Positions 45,710 through 54,813 of a DNA stretch of 64,000 nucleotides are shown one piece after another. The position numbers were made by a program, and so were the translations under genes. This DNA is from Xanthomonas arboricola (GTDB lineage Bacteria > Pseudomonadota > Gammaproteobacteria > Xanthomonadales > Xanthomonadaceae): positions 124,001 through 188,000 of the forward strand of contig NZ_MIGY01000001.1 in assembly GCF_002940665.1 (NCBI RefSeq). The letters are read 5' to 3'. How positions within the stretch are numbered: position 1 is the stretch's first letter; each line of letters starts with the position of its first letter. Below the pieces are notes generated by a model that was given only the letters and a program-made list of their open reading frames with translations, had not been told where the DNA came from and did no database searches.

Positions 45710-48700
45710 ATGCCGTCGCCAACCACCTTCCCCTCCCCGCCGCTGCCCAAGTCCGGCCAGCTCCGCGCCTATTGGCGCGCTCCGTCTTCGCCGACCGCAC
45801 TGGCCTGGTCGATCGCACGCGCCGCCGAGGCGCATGCGGGGCCGTTGCTGGTGATCGCCCGCGACAACCAGAGCGCGCATCAGATCGAGGCGGATCTGCA
45901 TGCCTTGCTCGGCGAGCAGACCACGCTGCCGGTGGTGCCGTTTCCCGATTGGGAAACCCTGCCCTACGACCAGTTCAGCCCGCACCCGGAAATCATCAGC
46001 CAGCGTCTGGCAGCGCTGCATCGGTTGCCTGCACTGACCCGTGGCGTGGTCATCGTGCCGGTGCAGACGTTGATGCAGCAGCTGGCGCCGTTGAGCTACA
46101 TCGTCGGTGGCAGTTTCGATCTCAAGGTCGGGCAGCGGCTGGATCTGGATGCGGAAAAACGCCGTCTGGAAAGCGCCGGTTACCGCAACGTCCCGCAGGT
46201 GATGGACCCGGGCGATTTCGCGGTGCGCGGCGGCCTGCTCGACGTGTTTCCGATGGGCGAAGCCACGCCGCTACGGATCGAGTTGCTGGACGAGGATATC
46301 GACTCGATCCGCGCATTCGACCCGGAATCGCAACGCTCGCTGGACAAGGTCGAGGCCGTCAAGCTGCTGCCCGGCCGCGAAGTGCCGATGGACGATGCGA
46401 GCGTGGAGCGCGTGCTGGCCTGCCTGCGCGAGCGTTTCGACGTGGATACCCGGCGCAGCGCGCTGTATCAGGATCTGAAATCGGGCCTGGCGCCGTCGGG
46501 GGTCGAGTACTACCTGCCGATGTTCTTCAGCAAGACCGCCACCTTGTTCGATTATCTGGACAAGCGCGTGCTGCCGCTGGTCGCCACCGGCGTCTCCAAC
46601 GCGGCGGACACGTTCTGGGCGCAGACACAGGACCGCTACGAGCAGCGCCGCCACGATGTGGAACGCCCGCTGCTGACGCCGGACGAGTTGTATCAATCGC
46701 CGGACGCATTGCGCGAGCGGCTCAACAAGCTGGCGCGTATCGAAGTCTGGGCCAGCGATCATCCGCGTATCGACGAGGCCGCCGCACTCGGCGACCAGCC
46801 GTTACCGCCGCTGCCGGTGGCGGCAAAAGACGCACCGGCCGGTCAGGCGCTGGCCTCGTTCCTGGGCCATTACCCTGGCCGCGTGCTGGTGGCCGCAGAT
46901 ACTGCCGGTCGTCGCGAAGCCTTGATGGAAGTGCTGGCCGCCGCGCAGTTGAAGCCGGAGGTGGTCGCCGACCTGCCCGCCTTCCTGGCTGCGCCCGGGC
47001 TGCGCTTCGGCATCACCGTGGCGCCGCTGGAAGACGGCTTTGCGCTGGACGCCCCGCAGATTGCGGTACTGACCGAGCGCCAGCTGTTTCCCGAGCGCGC
47101 CAACCAGCCACGCCGCAGCCGCCGGGTCGGACGCGAGCCGGAAGCGATCATCCGCGATCTGGGCGAACTGTCCGAAGGCGCGCCGATCGTGCACGAGGAT
47201 CACGGTGTCGGCCGCTACCGCGGGCTGATCGTGCTCGATGCCGGCGGCATGCCCGGCGAGTTCCTGGAAATCGAGTACGCCAAGGGCGACCGGTTGTATG
47301 TGCCGGTGGCGCAGCTGCATTTGATCAGCCGTTATTCCGGCGCCTCGGCCGAGACCGCGCCGCTGCATTCGCTGGGCGGCGAGCAATGGACCAAGGCCAA
47401 GCGCAAGGCGGCCGAAAAGGTCCGCGACGTGGCGGCCGAATTGCTGGAAATCCAGGCTCGCCGACGTGCGCGTGCCGGTCTGGCCTTGCAGGTGGACCGA
47501 GCGATGTACGAGCCGTTCGCGGCCGGTTTTCCATTCGAGGAAACCGCCGACCAGCTGGCGGCCATCGATGCGACGCTGCGCGATCTAGGCAGCAGCCAGC
47601 CGATGGACCGCGTGGTCTGCGGCGACGTCGGCTTCGGCAAGACCGAAGTGGCCGTGCGTGCCGCATTTGCCGCGGCAAGCGCCGGTAAGCAGGTCGCCGT
47701 GCTGGTGCCGACCACGCTGCTGGCCGAGCAGCATTACCGCAATTTCCGCGACCGCTTCGCCGATTACCCGATGAAGGTGGAAGTGCTGTCGCGCTTCAAA
47801 AGCACCAAGGAAATCAAGGCCGAGCTGGAGAAGGTCGCCAGCGGCGAGATCGACGTGATCATCGGCACGCACCGGCTGCTGCAGCCGGACGTCAAGTTCA
47901 GGGACCTGGGCCTGGTCGTGGTCGACGAAGAGCAGCGCTTCGGTGTACGGCAGAAGGAGGCGCTCAAGGCGATGCGCGCCAACGTGCATCTGCTCACGCT
48001 CACCGCCACGCCGATCCCGCGCACGCTCAACATGGCCATGGCCGGCCTGCGCGACCTGTCGATCATCGCCACCCCGCCGCCGAACCGGCTCGCGGTGCAG
48101 ACCTTCATCACCGCCTGGGACAACACGCTGCTGCGCGAGGCCTTCCAGCGCGAGCTCAGTCGCGGCGGGCAGCTGTACTTCCTGCACAACGATGTGGAAA
48201 GCATCGTGCGCATGCAACGCGAGTTGTCCGAACTGGTGCCGGAAGCGCGCATCGGCATCGCCCACGGGCAGATGCCCGAGCGCGAGCTGGAACGGGTGAT
48301 GCTGGATTTCCAGAAGCAGCGCTTCAACGTGTTGCTGTCGACCACCATCATCGAGTCGGGCATCGACATCCCCAATGCCAACACCATCATCATCAACCGC
48401 GCCGACCGCTTCGGCCTGGCCCAGTTGCACCAGCTGCGCGGCCGCGTCGGCCGCTCGCATCACCGCGCCTACGCGTACCTGGTGGTGCCGGATCGTCGCT
48501 CGATGACCTCCGATGCGGAGAAGCGTCTGGAAGCGATCGCCTCCATGGACGAGCTCGGCGCCGGCTTCACCCTGGCCACGCACGATCTGGAAATCCGTGG
48601 CGCCGGCGAGCTGCTGGGCGAAGACCAGAGCGGGCAGATGGCCGAGGTCGGTTTCAGCCTCTATACCGAGTTGCTGGAACGCGCGGTGCGCAGCATCCGC

Positions 48701-49180
48701 CAGGGCAAGCTGCCGGACCTGGATGCCGGCGAGGAGGTTCGTGGCGCCGAGGTCGAGCTGCACGTGGCCTCGCTGATTCCCGAGGCCTATCTGCCCGATG
48801 TGCATACGCGCCTGACGCTGTACAAGCGCATCTCCAGCGCACGCGATGCCGATGCGCTGCGCGAACTGCAGGTGGAGATGATCGACCGCTTCGGCCTGCT
48901 GCCGGACCCGGTCAAGCACCTGTTTGCGATTGCCGAGCTCAAGCTGCAGGCCAATGCGCTGGGTGTGCGCAAGCTGGACCTGGGCGAGAACGGCGGCCGG
49001 CTGGTCTTCGAGGCAAAACCGGCGATCGACCCGGTCGCGGTGATCCAGCTGATCCAGAAGCAGCCCAAGATCTACACCATGGACGGCCCGGACAAGCTGC
49101 GCATCAAGCTGCCGCTGCCGGAAGGCGCCGACCGTTTCAACGCCGCACGCGGCCTGCTGACGATGCTGGCGCCGAGATAA
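45710..49180 (+). CDS. mfd: Transcription-repair coupling factor Mfd
   Basis: This 1156-residue ATPase removes stalled RNA polymerase and recruits UvrA to damage. Domains in order: UvrB-homology region (1-350), the RNA-polymerase-interacting CarD-like domain (about 480-550, HEDHGVGRYRGL), the translocase core (GDVGFGKTEVAVRAAF, DEEQRFGV, TATPIPRTLNMA, HQLRGRVGRSHH) and a C-terminal regulatory domain. Length is full for the family. It is transcribed alone after the repeat-rich gap. Confidence 0.97.
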   Translation: MPSPTTFPSPPLPKSGQLRAYWRAPSSPTALAWSIARAAEAHAGPLLVIARDNQSAHQIEADLHALLGEQTTLPVVPFPDWETLPYDQFSPHPEIISQRLAALHRLPALTRGVVIVPVQTLMQQLAPLSYIVGGSFDLKVGQRLDLDAEKRRLESAGYRNVPQVMDPGDFAVRGGLLDVFPMGEATPLRIELLDEDIDSIRAFDPESQRSLDKVEAVKLLPGREVPMDDASVERVLACLRERFDVDTRRSALYQDLKSGLAPSGVEYYLPMFFSKTATLFDYLDKRVLPLVATGVSNAADTFWAQTQDRYEQRRHDVERPLLTPDELYQSPDALRERLNKLARIEVWASDHPRIDEAAALGDQPLPPLPVAAKDAPAGQALASFLGHYPGRVLVAADTAGRREALMEVLAAAQLKPEVVADLPAFLAAPGLRFGITVAPLEDGFALDAPQIAVLTERQLFPERANQPRRSRRVGREPEAIIRDLGELSEGAPIVHEDHGVGRYRGLIVLDAGGMPGEFLEIEYAKGDRLYVPVAQLHLISRYSGASAETAPLHSLGGEQWTKAKRKAAEKVRDVAAELLEIQARRRARAGLALQVDRAMYEPFAAGFPFEETADQLAAIDATLRDLGSSQPMDRVVCGDVGFGKTEVAVRAAFAAASAGKQVAVLVPTTLLAEQHYRNFRDRFADYPMKVEVLSRFKSTKEIKAELEKVASGEIDVIIGTHRLLQPDVKFRDLGLVVVDEEQRFGVRQKEALKAMRANVHLLTLTATPIPRTLNMAMAGLRDLSIIATPPPNRLAVQTFITAWDNTLLREAFQRELSRGGQLYFLHNDVESIVRMQRELSELVPEARIGIAHGQMPERELERVMLDFQKQRFNVLLSTTIIESGIDIPNANTIIINRADRFGLAQLHQLRGRVGRSHHRAYAYLVVPDRRSMTSDAEKRLEAIASMDELGAGFTLATHDLEIRGAGELLGEDQSGQMAEVGFSLYTELLERAVRSIRQGKLPDLDAGEEVRGAEVELHVASLIPEAYLPDVHTRLTLYKRISSARDADALRELQVEMIDRFGLLPDPVKHLFAIAELKLQANALGVRKLDLGENGGRLVFEAKPAIDPVAVIQLIQKQPKIYTMDGPDKLRIKLPLPEGADRFNAARGLLTMLAPR

Positions 49181-49678
49181 CGGAGCTGCCGGGGCGGTTG
49201 CGCCTGCTTTGCGCACCGCTCTCGGTCATGGAAGACGCAAGGACGGGTCGATCGCCTTGCAATTGCGGGGCGGAGTGAACCCGGTCCAGTGCGGCATTTC
49301 ACTACGCGCAGCACCTTGCGATGCCGGTGCGTGACCCCTGCTGCCTGTTTCGTGTGCATTCCCGGCAGCGGCGGCGCACCCATCCAGGCCGCACGCAGGA
49401 AAAGCAGGCCACCATCCGGTTGGCTGTCCTGCGGGGCTGTCCAGGACATTGGTTCCTGAGTCTGCTTGCGACAAAGCTGAGCAATTAATGTCCGGGAAGT
49501 GATGGGTTTCGCAAATCCGTCACCGCAGTGAATTTGGCCTCAATATTCCTGCCGCGCGCCGATACCTGCATGGACCGGCGTGATCCCCGTGTGCAGAGAT
49601 GCCCGCGAGCCCACGTCGGAGCGACCGTCTTCCGCGTCCAGGCACGCACCCGTGCGCCATCGCATCGTTGAGGCATCA
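49181..49678 (+). other. Gap between mfd and the chemosensory operon
   Basis: This 498-base gap has no convincing gene; the open frames in it lack ribosome sites. A sigma-28-like promoter is proposed at 49540-49565. Confidence 0.5.
49540..49565 (+). promoter_or_regulatory. Sigma-28-like promoter before the chemosensory operon
   Basis: The -10 element GCCGATAC at 49558-49565 matches seven of eight positions of the FliA consensus GCCGATAA. The upstream TCAATATT, ten bases before it, is only a five-of-eight match to TAAAGTTT. It lies about 115 bases before the first start codon. The weak -35 makes this tentative. Confidence 0.4.
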
Positions 49679-50008
49679 ATGAACACGCTCCTGTCCGATC
49701 TACCCGCGCCGCTGACGCTCGCCCTCGAAGGCGAGATGACCATCCGTCGCGCTGCAGAACTCAAGCCGCTGCTGCAGCCGGCATTGCTGCATCCGGGTGG
49801 ATTGCATCTGGACCTGGGGGCCGTCAGCGAAATCGATACCACCGGTCTGCAGCTGCTGCTGGCGACCAAGCAGGCGATCCAGGCCGACGGACGGCCGTTT
49901 TCGCTGACCGATTCCAGCCGCGCGGTGGTCGATGTGATCGAACTGCTCGGCCTGCTCGAAGCGCTGTACCCGCATGCGGTTGCAGGTATCGGCGAACGCA
50001 TTCACTAA
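49679..50008 (+). CDS. STAS-domain protein of the chemosensory operon
   Basis: This 109-residue protein is a single STAS domain of the anti-sigma-antagonist fold, with the phosphorylation-loop motif DLGAVSEIDTTGLQLLL (a threonine in place of the usual serine). Such proteins can be controlled by phosphorylation or bind partner kinases. It begins the operon, 16 bases before cheA. Its partner here is unknown; no anti-sigma kinase gene is nearby, so CheA or another histidine kinase may act on it. Confidence 0.85.
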   Translation: MNTLLSDLPAPLTLALEGEMTIRRAAELKPLLQPALLHPGGLHLDLGAVSEIDTTGLQLLLATKQAIQADGRPFSLTDSSRAVVDVIELLGLLEALYPHAVAGIGERIH

Positions 50009-50024
50009 CGGACTGGCAACGCGC

Positions 50025-52034
50025 ATGGACATGAATCAGCTGATGCAGACCTTCCTGGCCGAGAGCCGGGATCTGCTCGAAGACATGGAACGTCATCTGC
50101 TCGAAGCCGAGCGTGGCGAATCCTCGCCGGACGCGGTCAATGCGATCTTCCGTGCGGCGCACACCATTAAGGGCTCGGGCGGACTGTTCGATCTGCCGCA
50201 ACTGGTCGGCTTCACCCATGTGGTGGAAAGCGTGCTGGACCTGGTGCGCGATGACGCGCTGACGCTGAGCTCGGAACTGATCGCGCTGCTGCTGGTGTGC
50301 TGCGACCACATCCATGCGCTGGTGGAAACTGCGGCCGACCCCGGTCACGCCGATGCCGCCGCATTGGCTGCAGAGGCCGAGCCCCTGCTGGCACAATTGC
50401 AGACCTACCTGCAGGTCAGCGCATGCGGTGTCACTGCCACGGCCCTCCAGCACAGCATTCCGGAAAAACAGAGCGGTTACTGGCGCATCACGCTGAAACT
50501 GTTCGCCGACGCGCTGCGCTACGGCAACTCGCCGCTCAAGCTGATTCGCAATCTGCGTGGGCTGGGTTCGGTCGAGTCGATCAGCACCGACGTCAGCCAG
50601 CTGCCGAGCTTTGAGGCACTCGATCCGGAAGCCAATTATCTCGGTTTCCAGATCCTGCTACGCAGCGATGCCGACCGTGCCGCCATCGAGGACGTGTTCG
50701 AGTTCGTACGCGAAGACTGCGATCTGGAAATCATCTCGGTGCCGGCGCCGTCAAACGCCACCGCCGTGCTTGCAAGCGAGCCGGCCGTGGCTGCCGCAGC
50801 GCCGATCGTCGGCTTGCTGGCTGCCGCCCCGGCCACAGCGCCGGTGCGTGCGGCGCAGGACACCGGCGCACGCAACACCGACGCGCGCTCGATCCGCGTC
50901 GATGCCGACAAGCTCGATCGCATGATCGACCTGGTCGGCGAACTCATCATCGCCGTGGCCGGCACCAATGCCAACGCACAACGCACCGGCGACACGCAGT
51001 TGCTGGAATCGGCCTCGATCCTGGCCGGCCTGGTGGAAGAGGTGCGCGAAAGCGCCCTGCAACTGCGCATGGTCAAGATCGGTGGTACCTTCAGCCGCTT
51101 CCAGCGCGTGGTCCACGATGTGGCACGCGAACTCGGCAAGGACATCGCGCTGGTGGTGGCCGGCGAAGACACCGAGCTGGACAAGTCGGTGGTGGAGAAG
51201 ATCGGCGACCCGCTCACCCATCTGGTGCGCAACGCGATGGACCACGGCATCGAGCCGGCGGAGGTGCGCGTGGCGCGCGGCAAGCCCGCACGCGGCACGG
51301 TGGGCCTCAACGCATATCACGACTCCGGCAGCATCGTCATCCAGATCACCGACGACGGCGGCGGCCTGAACCGCGACCGCATCCTGGCCAAGGCGCTGGA
51401 ACGCGGCCTGATCGAGCCGGGCCGCCAGCTCAGCGACCGCGAGGTGTTCGCGATGATCTTCGAGCCGGGGTTTTCCACCGCCGAAAAGGTCACCAACCTG
51501 TCCGGGCGCGGCGTCGGCATGGACGTGGTCAAGCGCAACATCACCGCGCTGCGCGGCACCGTGGAGATCGACAGCACGGCAGGCGCTGGCACCACCATCT
51601 CGGTACGGCTGCCGCTGACGCTGGCCATCATCAACGGCTTCCAGGTCAGTGTCGGCAAGTCGGTGTTCGTGGTGCCGCTAGACGTGGTGGAGGAATGCGT
51701 AGAGTTCACGCCCGACTACAGCAGCGACTACATCGACCTGCGTGGCAGCGTGCTGCCGTATGTGCGCCTGCGCGAACTGTTCGCGCTCGGCGGCAGGACG
51801 CCGGCGCGCGAAAGCATCGTGGTGATCCGCCAGGGCGCCCAGCGTTTCGGCCTGGTCGTGGACACCTTGCTGGGCGAATGGCAGACCGTGATCAAGCCGT
51901 TGTCCAAGGTCTTCGCACAGGTCAAGGGCATCAGTGGCTCGAGCATCCTGGGCAGCGGCGATGTCGCGCTGATTCTCGATATGCCCAGCCTGCTCCAGCA
52001 ATTGCATCCAAATCAGGACGCCCTGGCGGCCTGA
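50025..52034 (+). CDS. cheA: Chemotaxis histidine kinase CheA
   Basis: This 669-residue kinase has the Hpt domain with phospho-acceptor His46 (FRAAHTIKGSGG), a middle region (about 150-290) of different sequence from a CheY-binding P2, a dimerisation domain (RVDADKLDRMIDLVGELII), an ATPase (HLVRNAMDHGIE, DDGGGL, GRGVGMDVVKRN) and a CheW-like C-terminal domain. It receives input from the receptor through CheW. No cheY follows; the REC-EAL protein and CheB in this operon are the visible phosphate acceptors. Confidence 0.95.
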   Translation: MDMNQLMQTFLAESRDLLEDMERHLLEAERGESSPDAVNAIFRAAHTIKGSGGLFDLPQLVGFTHVVESVLDLVRDDALTLSSELIALLLVCCDHIHALVETAADPGHADAAALAAEAEPLLAQLQTYLQVSACGVTATALQHSIPEKQSGYWRITLKLFADALRYGNSPLKLIRNLRGLGSVESISTDVSQLPSFEALDPEANYLGFQILLRSDADRAAIEDVFEFVREDCDLEIISVPAPSNATAVLASEPAVAAAAPIVGLLAAAPATAPVRAAQDTGARNTDARSIRVDADKLDRMIDLVGELIIAVAGTNANAQRTGDTQLLESASILAGLVEEVRESALQLRMVKIGGTFSRFQRVVHDVARELGKDIALVVAGEDTELDKSVVEKIGDPLTHLVRNAMDHGIEPAEVRVARGKPARGTVGLNAYHDSGSIVIQITDDGGGLNRDRILAKALERGLIEPGRQLSDREVFAMIFEPGFSTAEKVTNLSGRGVGMDVVKRNITALRGTVEIDSTAGAGTTISVRLPLTLAIINGFQVSVGKSVFVVPLDVVEECVEFTPDYSSDYIDLRGSVLPYVRLRELFALGGRTPARESIVVIRQGAQRFGLVVDTLLGEWQTVIKPLSKVFAQVKGISGSSILGSGDVALILDMPSLLQQLHPNQDALAA

Positions 52035-52102
52035 GCACATACACCAGCACTCTCCACATCACCGCGTCATTCGTTGTTACCTGACCCCAGGAAGCTGCCG
52101 CC

Positions 52103-54256
52103 ATGCCACACCGTTCTCCGATCGCCACGCAGTTGTGGTTCACCACCGCCCTCGCCCTTGCCTTGCCCGTCGTGGTGGTGGTTGCGGGCGTTGCGCTGAC
52201 GTTGTCGCGCGGCGCCCTGATCGCCACCAGCGTACTCGCCGCACTCCTCAGCGGTGCGTTGCTGCTCCGCGCGATCCGTACGGCTACCGGCTCGCTGGAG
52301 CTTGCCACCACGACGCTGGATGCCTTTGCGCGCGGCAACTTCGCCATCGCCATGCCGCAGTTGCCCGACGAGCAGGCCTGCGAGGTGCTGCGTTCGCTGC
52401 GCAAGGTGCAAAGCACCATCGCCCACGTAAACGAGGAGATCAACCGCGTCTCGCAGGAACACGACGCCGGCGACATCGACGTACGCATCGACGTGGCACG
52501 CTTCGACGGCGACTTCCGCACGATGGGCGAAGGCATCAACCGCATGGTGGCCAGCCATATCGCGGTCAAGAAGCAAGCCATGGACTGCGTGGCCGAGTTC
52601 GGGCGCGGCAACTTTTCCGCCGAGCTGGAACGCCTGCCGGGCAAGAAGGCCTTCATCAACGAGATCGTCGACCAGATCCGCGGCAACCTCACCGGCATGG
52701 TCGCCGAGGTCAACCGCATGGCGACCGAGCACGATGCCGGCGATATCGACGTGGTCATCGACACCCAGCGTTTCACCGGCGATTTCCGCCGCATGGCCGA
52801 AGGCATCAATACGATGGTGGCCAGCCATATCGCGGTCAAGAAACAGGCCATCGCCTGCGTGGCCGAATTCGGCCGCGGCAACTTCACCGCGCAGCTGCCG
52901 CTGCTGCCGGGCAAGAAGCGCTTCATCAACGAGACCCTGGAACAGGTGCGCGGCAGCCTCACCGGCCTGATCCGCGAGATCAACCACATGTCGGCCGAGC
53001 ACGAAGCCGGCGACATCGACGTTGTCATCGACAGCAGCAGTTTCGACGGCGATTTCCGCAGCATGGCCACCGGCATCAACCAGATGGTGGGCGCCCACAT
53101 CGCGGTCAAGAAACTGGCCATGGGCGTGGTGGCCGAATTCGGGCGCGGCAACTTCGACGCACCGCTGGCGCAGCTGCCGGGCAAGAAGGCCTTCATCAAC
53201 GATACCGTGGAGCGTGCGCGTGGCAACCTGCGCAGCATTTCCGAAGTGATCCAGGTGATGGGCGCGATGGCCGGCGGCGATCTCACCCACACCGTGGAAG
53301 GCCACTACGAAGGCGCCTTCGCCGACATGCAGCGCTACGTCAACACCACCATGGGCCGGCTGACCGAGATCGTCGATGAGGTCAACCGCAACGCCGAGAA
53401 TCTGGCCAGCGCCGCCGAACAGGTCAGCGCCACCGCGCAGGTGCTGGCGCAGGCCGCCAGCGAACAGGCGGCCGGCGTGGAAGAGACCAGCGCCTCGCTG
53501 GAACAGATGACTGCCTCCATCGCACAGAACACCGAGAACGCGCGCATCACCGACAGCATGGCCGCCAAGGCCGCGAGCGAGGCCGCCGACGGCGGCGACA
53601 CCGTGCGCGCCACCGTGGTGGCGATGAAGGACATCGCCAAGAAGATCGGCATCATCGACGACATCGCCTACCAGACCAATCTGCTGGCGCTCAATGCCGC
53701 AATCGAAGCGGCGCGCGCCGGCGAGCATGGCAAGGGCTTTGCGGTGGTCGCAGCGGAAGTGCGCAAGCTGGCCGAGCGCAGCCAGATCGCCGCGCAGGAA
53801 ATCGGCGAGGTGGCCGGCTCCAGCGTGGACCTGGCCGAAAGCGCCGGCCGCGTGCTCGGCGAGATGGTGCCCTCGATCCGCCGCACCTCCGACCTGGTGC
53901 AGGAAATCGCCGCCGCCTCCGAAGAGCAGACCGCCGGCGTCAGCCAGATCAATACCGCCGTCGGCCAGTTGAACCAGACCACGCAGTCGGCTGCGGCCAA
54001 TGCCGAAGAACTGGCCGCCACCTCGGAGGAAATGAGCGCGCAGGCCGAACAACTGCAGCAGTTGATGGGCTTCTTCCGGCTGGGCAATGGCTCGCGCGCC
54101 GTAGCCTCGAACGCCAACAAGCCTGGCCCGCGCCGGATCGCTACGCACAGCAACAACGCGATCAGCGCGCCGCCGCGCCGTACCAACGTGCGCCAGATCA
54201 GCGCGGTGGCGGCCGCCGCCGATACGATCGACGAATCGCAGTTCGCCAGCTTCTGA
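52103..54256 (+). CDS. Methyl-accepting chemotaxis protein with three tandem 90-residue HAMP-like units
   Basis: This 717-residue receptor has two adjacent membrane helices (residues 10-55) and no periplasmic sensing domain. Residues 119-388 are three near-identical 90-residue units that start EHDAGDID (E119, E209, E299) and contain GDFRxMxxGINxMV and AEFGRGNF, resembling Pfam HAMP_2. A normal HAMP ([16 protein letters not shown]) follows, then the signalling domain with hairpin [20 protein letters not shown]. It may sense an intracellular or membrane signal. Methylation-site EEx patterns are present. There is no CheR-binding pentapeptide. Confidence 0.92.
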   Translation: MPHRSPIATQLWFTTALALALPVVVVVAGVALTLSRGALIATSVLAALLSGALLLRAIRTATGSLELATTTLDAFARGNFAIAMPQLPDEQACEVLRSLRKVQSTIAHVNEEINRVSQEHDAGDIDVRIDVARFDGDFRTMGEGINRMVASHIAVKKQAMDCVAEFGRGNFSAELERLPGKKAFINEIVDQIRGNLTGMVAEVNRMATEHDAGDIDVVIDTQRFTGDFRRMAEGINTMVASHIAVKKQAIACVAEFGRGNFTAQLPLLPGKKRFINETLEQVRGSLTGLIREINHMSAEHEAGDIDVVIDSSSFDGDFRSMATGINQMVGAHIAVKKLAMGVVAEFGRGNFDAPLAQLPGKKAFINDTVERARGNLRSISEVIQVMGAMAGGDLTHTVEGHYEGAFADMQRYVNTTMGRLTEIVDEVNRNAENLASAAEQVSATAQVLAQAASEQAAGVEETSASLEQMTASIAQNTENARITDSMAAKAASEAADGGDTVRATVVAMKDIAKKIGIIDDIAYQTNLLALNAAIEAARAGEHGKGFAVVAAEVRKLAERSQIAAQEIGEVAGSSVDLAESAGRVLGEMVPSIRRTSDLVQEIAAASEEQTAGVSQINTAVGQLNQTTQSAAANAEELAATSEEMSAQAEQLQQLMGFFRLGNGSRAVASNANKPGPRRIATHSNNAISAPPRRTNVRQISAVAAAADTIDESQFASF
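52457..53266 (+). repeat. Three in-frame 270-base tandem repeats inside the receptor gene
   Basis: Repeat units begin at 52457, 52727 and 52997 with an exact 270-base period and end at 53266. They encode the poly-HAMP-like region of the receptor and may change copy number by recombination. Confidence 0.85.
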
Positions 54257-54266
54257 GGAAACGACG

Positions 54267-54785
54267 ATGCAACCGCACAGCGCAGCCAGCACCACGACAG
54301 CGCCGTCATCGACGGCACCGCAGCAATACCTGACCTTTCTGCTGGGCACGGAAATGTTCGGCCTGGGGATCCTCGGCATCAAGGAAATCATCGAATACCG
54401 GGCGCCCACCGACGTGCCGATGATGCCGCCGGCCCTGCGCGGAGTGATCAACCTGCGCGGCGCGGTGGTGCCGGTGGTGGATCTGCAGCAACGCTTCGGC
54501 CGCAACGCCAGCGCGATCACCAAGCGCAGTTGCATCGTGATCGTGGAGATCGCCCATGGCGAGGCGCATCAGGTGCTTGGCCTGTTGGTGGATGCGGTGA
54601 GCGAAGTGCTGGAGATCGCGCCAGACGCTATCGCCGGCGCCCCCAGTTTTGGCGCCGGCATCGCACGCGAGTGCATCCATGCGATGGCCAGGATCGGCGA
54701 ACGCTTCGTGATCCTGCTCGACGCCGACGCCGTGCTGGGCAACGGCGCACTCGTACACCTGCCTGTCGCCGACCTGGCAGCCTGA
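54267..54785 (+). CDS. cheW: CheW coupling protein
   Basis: This 172-residue protein couples the receptor to CheA. The CheW fold is evident: YLTFLLGTEMFGLGILGIKEI, PALRGVINLRGAVVPVVDL, and LLVDAVSEVLEI. It starts ten bases after the receptor stop with an AGGAAACGACG site. An extra low-complexity N-terminus (about 18 residues) is typical of alternative-pathway CheW proteins. Confidence 0.94.
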   Translation: MQPHSAASTTTAPSSTAPQQYLTFLLGTEMFGLGILGIKEIIEYRAPTDVPMMPPALRGVINLRGAVVPVVDLQQRFGRNASAITKRSCIVIVEIAHGEAHQVLGLLVDAVSEVLEIAPDAIAGAPSFGAGIARECIHAMARIGERFVILLDADAVLGNGALVHLPVADLAA

Positions 54786-54813
54786 CATGTTCTGCATGCA
54801 CGCAAGGACTCCC

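Noticed and set aside
45682..47688. 668-residue frame overlapping mfd in another phase
   Set aside because: mfd is unambiguous; the overlapping frame is arginine/alanine-rich with no motifs.
49072..49480. Minus-strand frames after mfd
   Set aside because: No ribosome site, cysteine/arginine-rich composition and overlap with the mfd end.
52457..53266. Possible CRISPR or satellite array
   Set aside because: The repeats are 270-base in-frame coding units without spacers.
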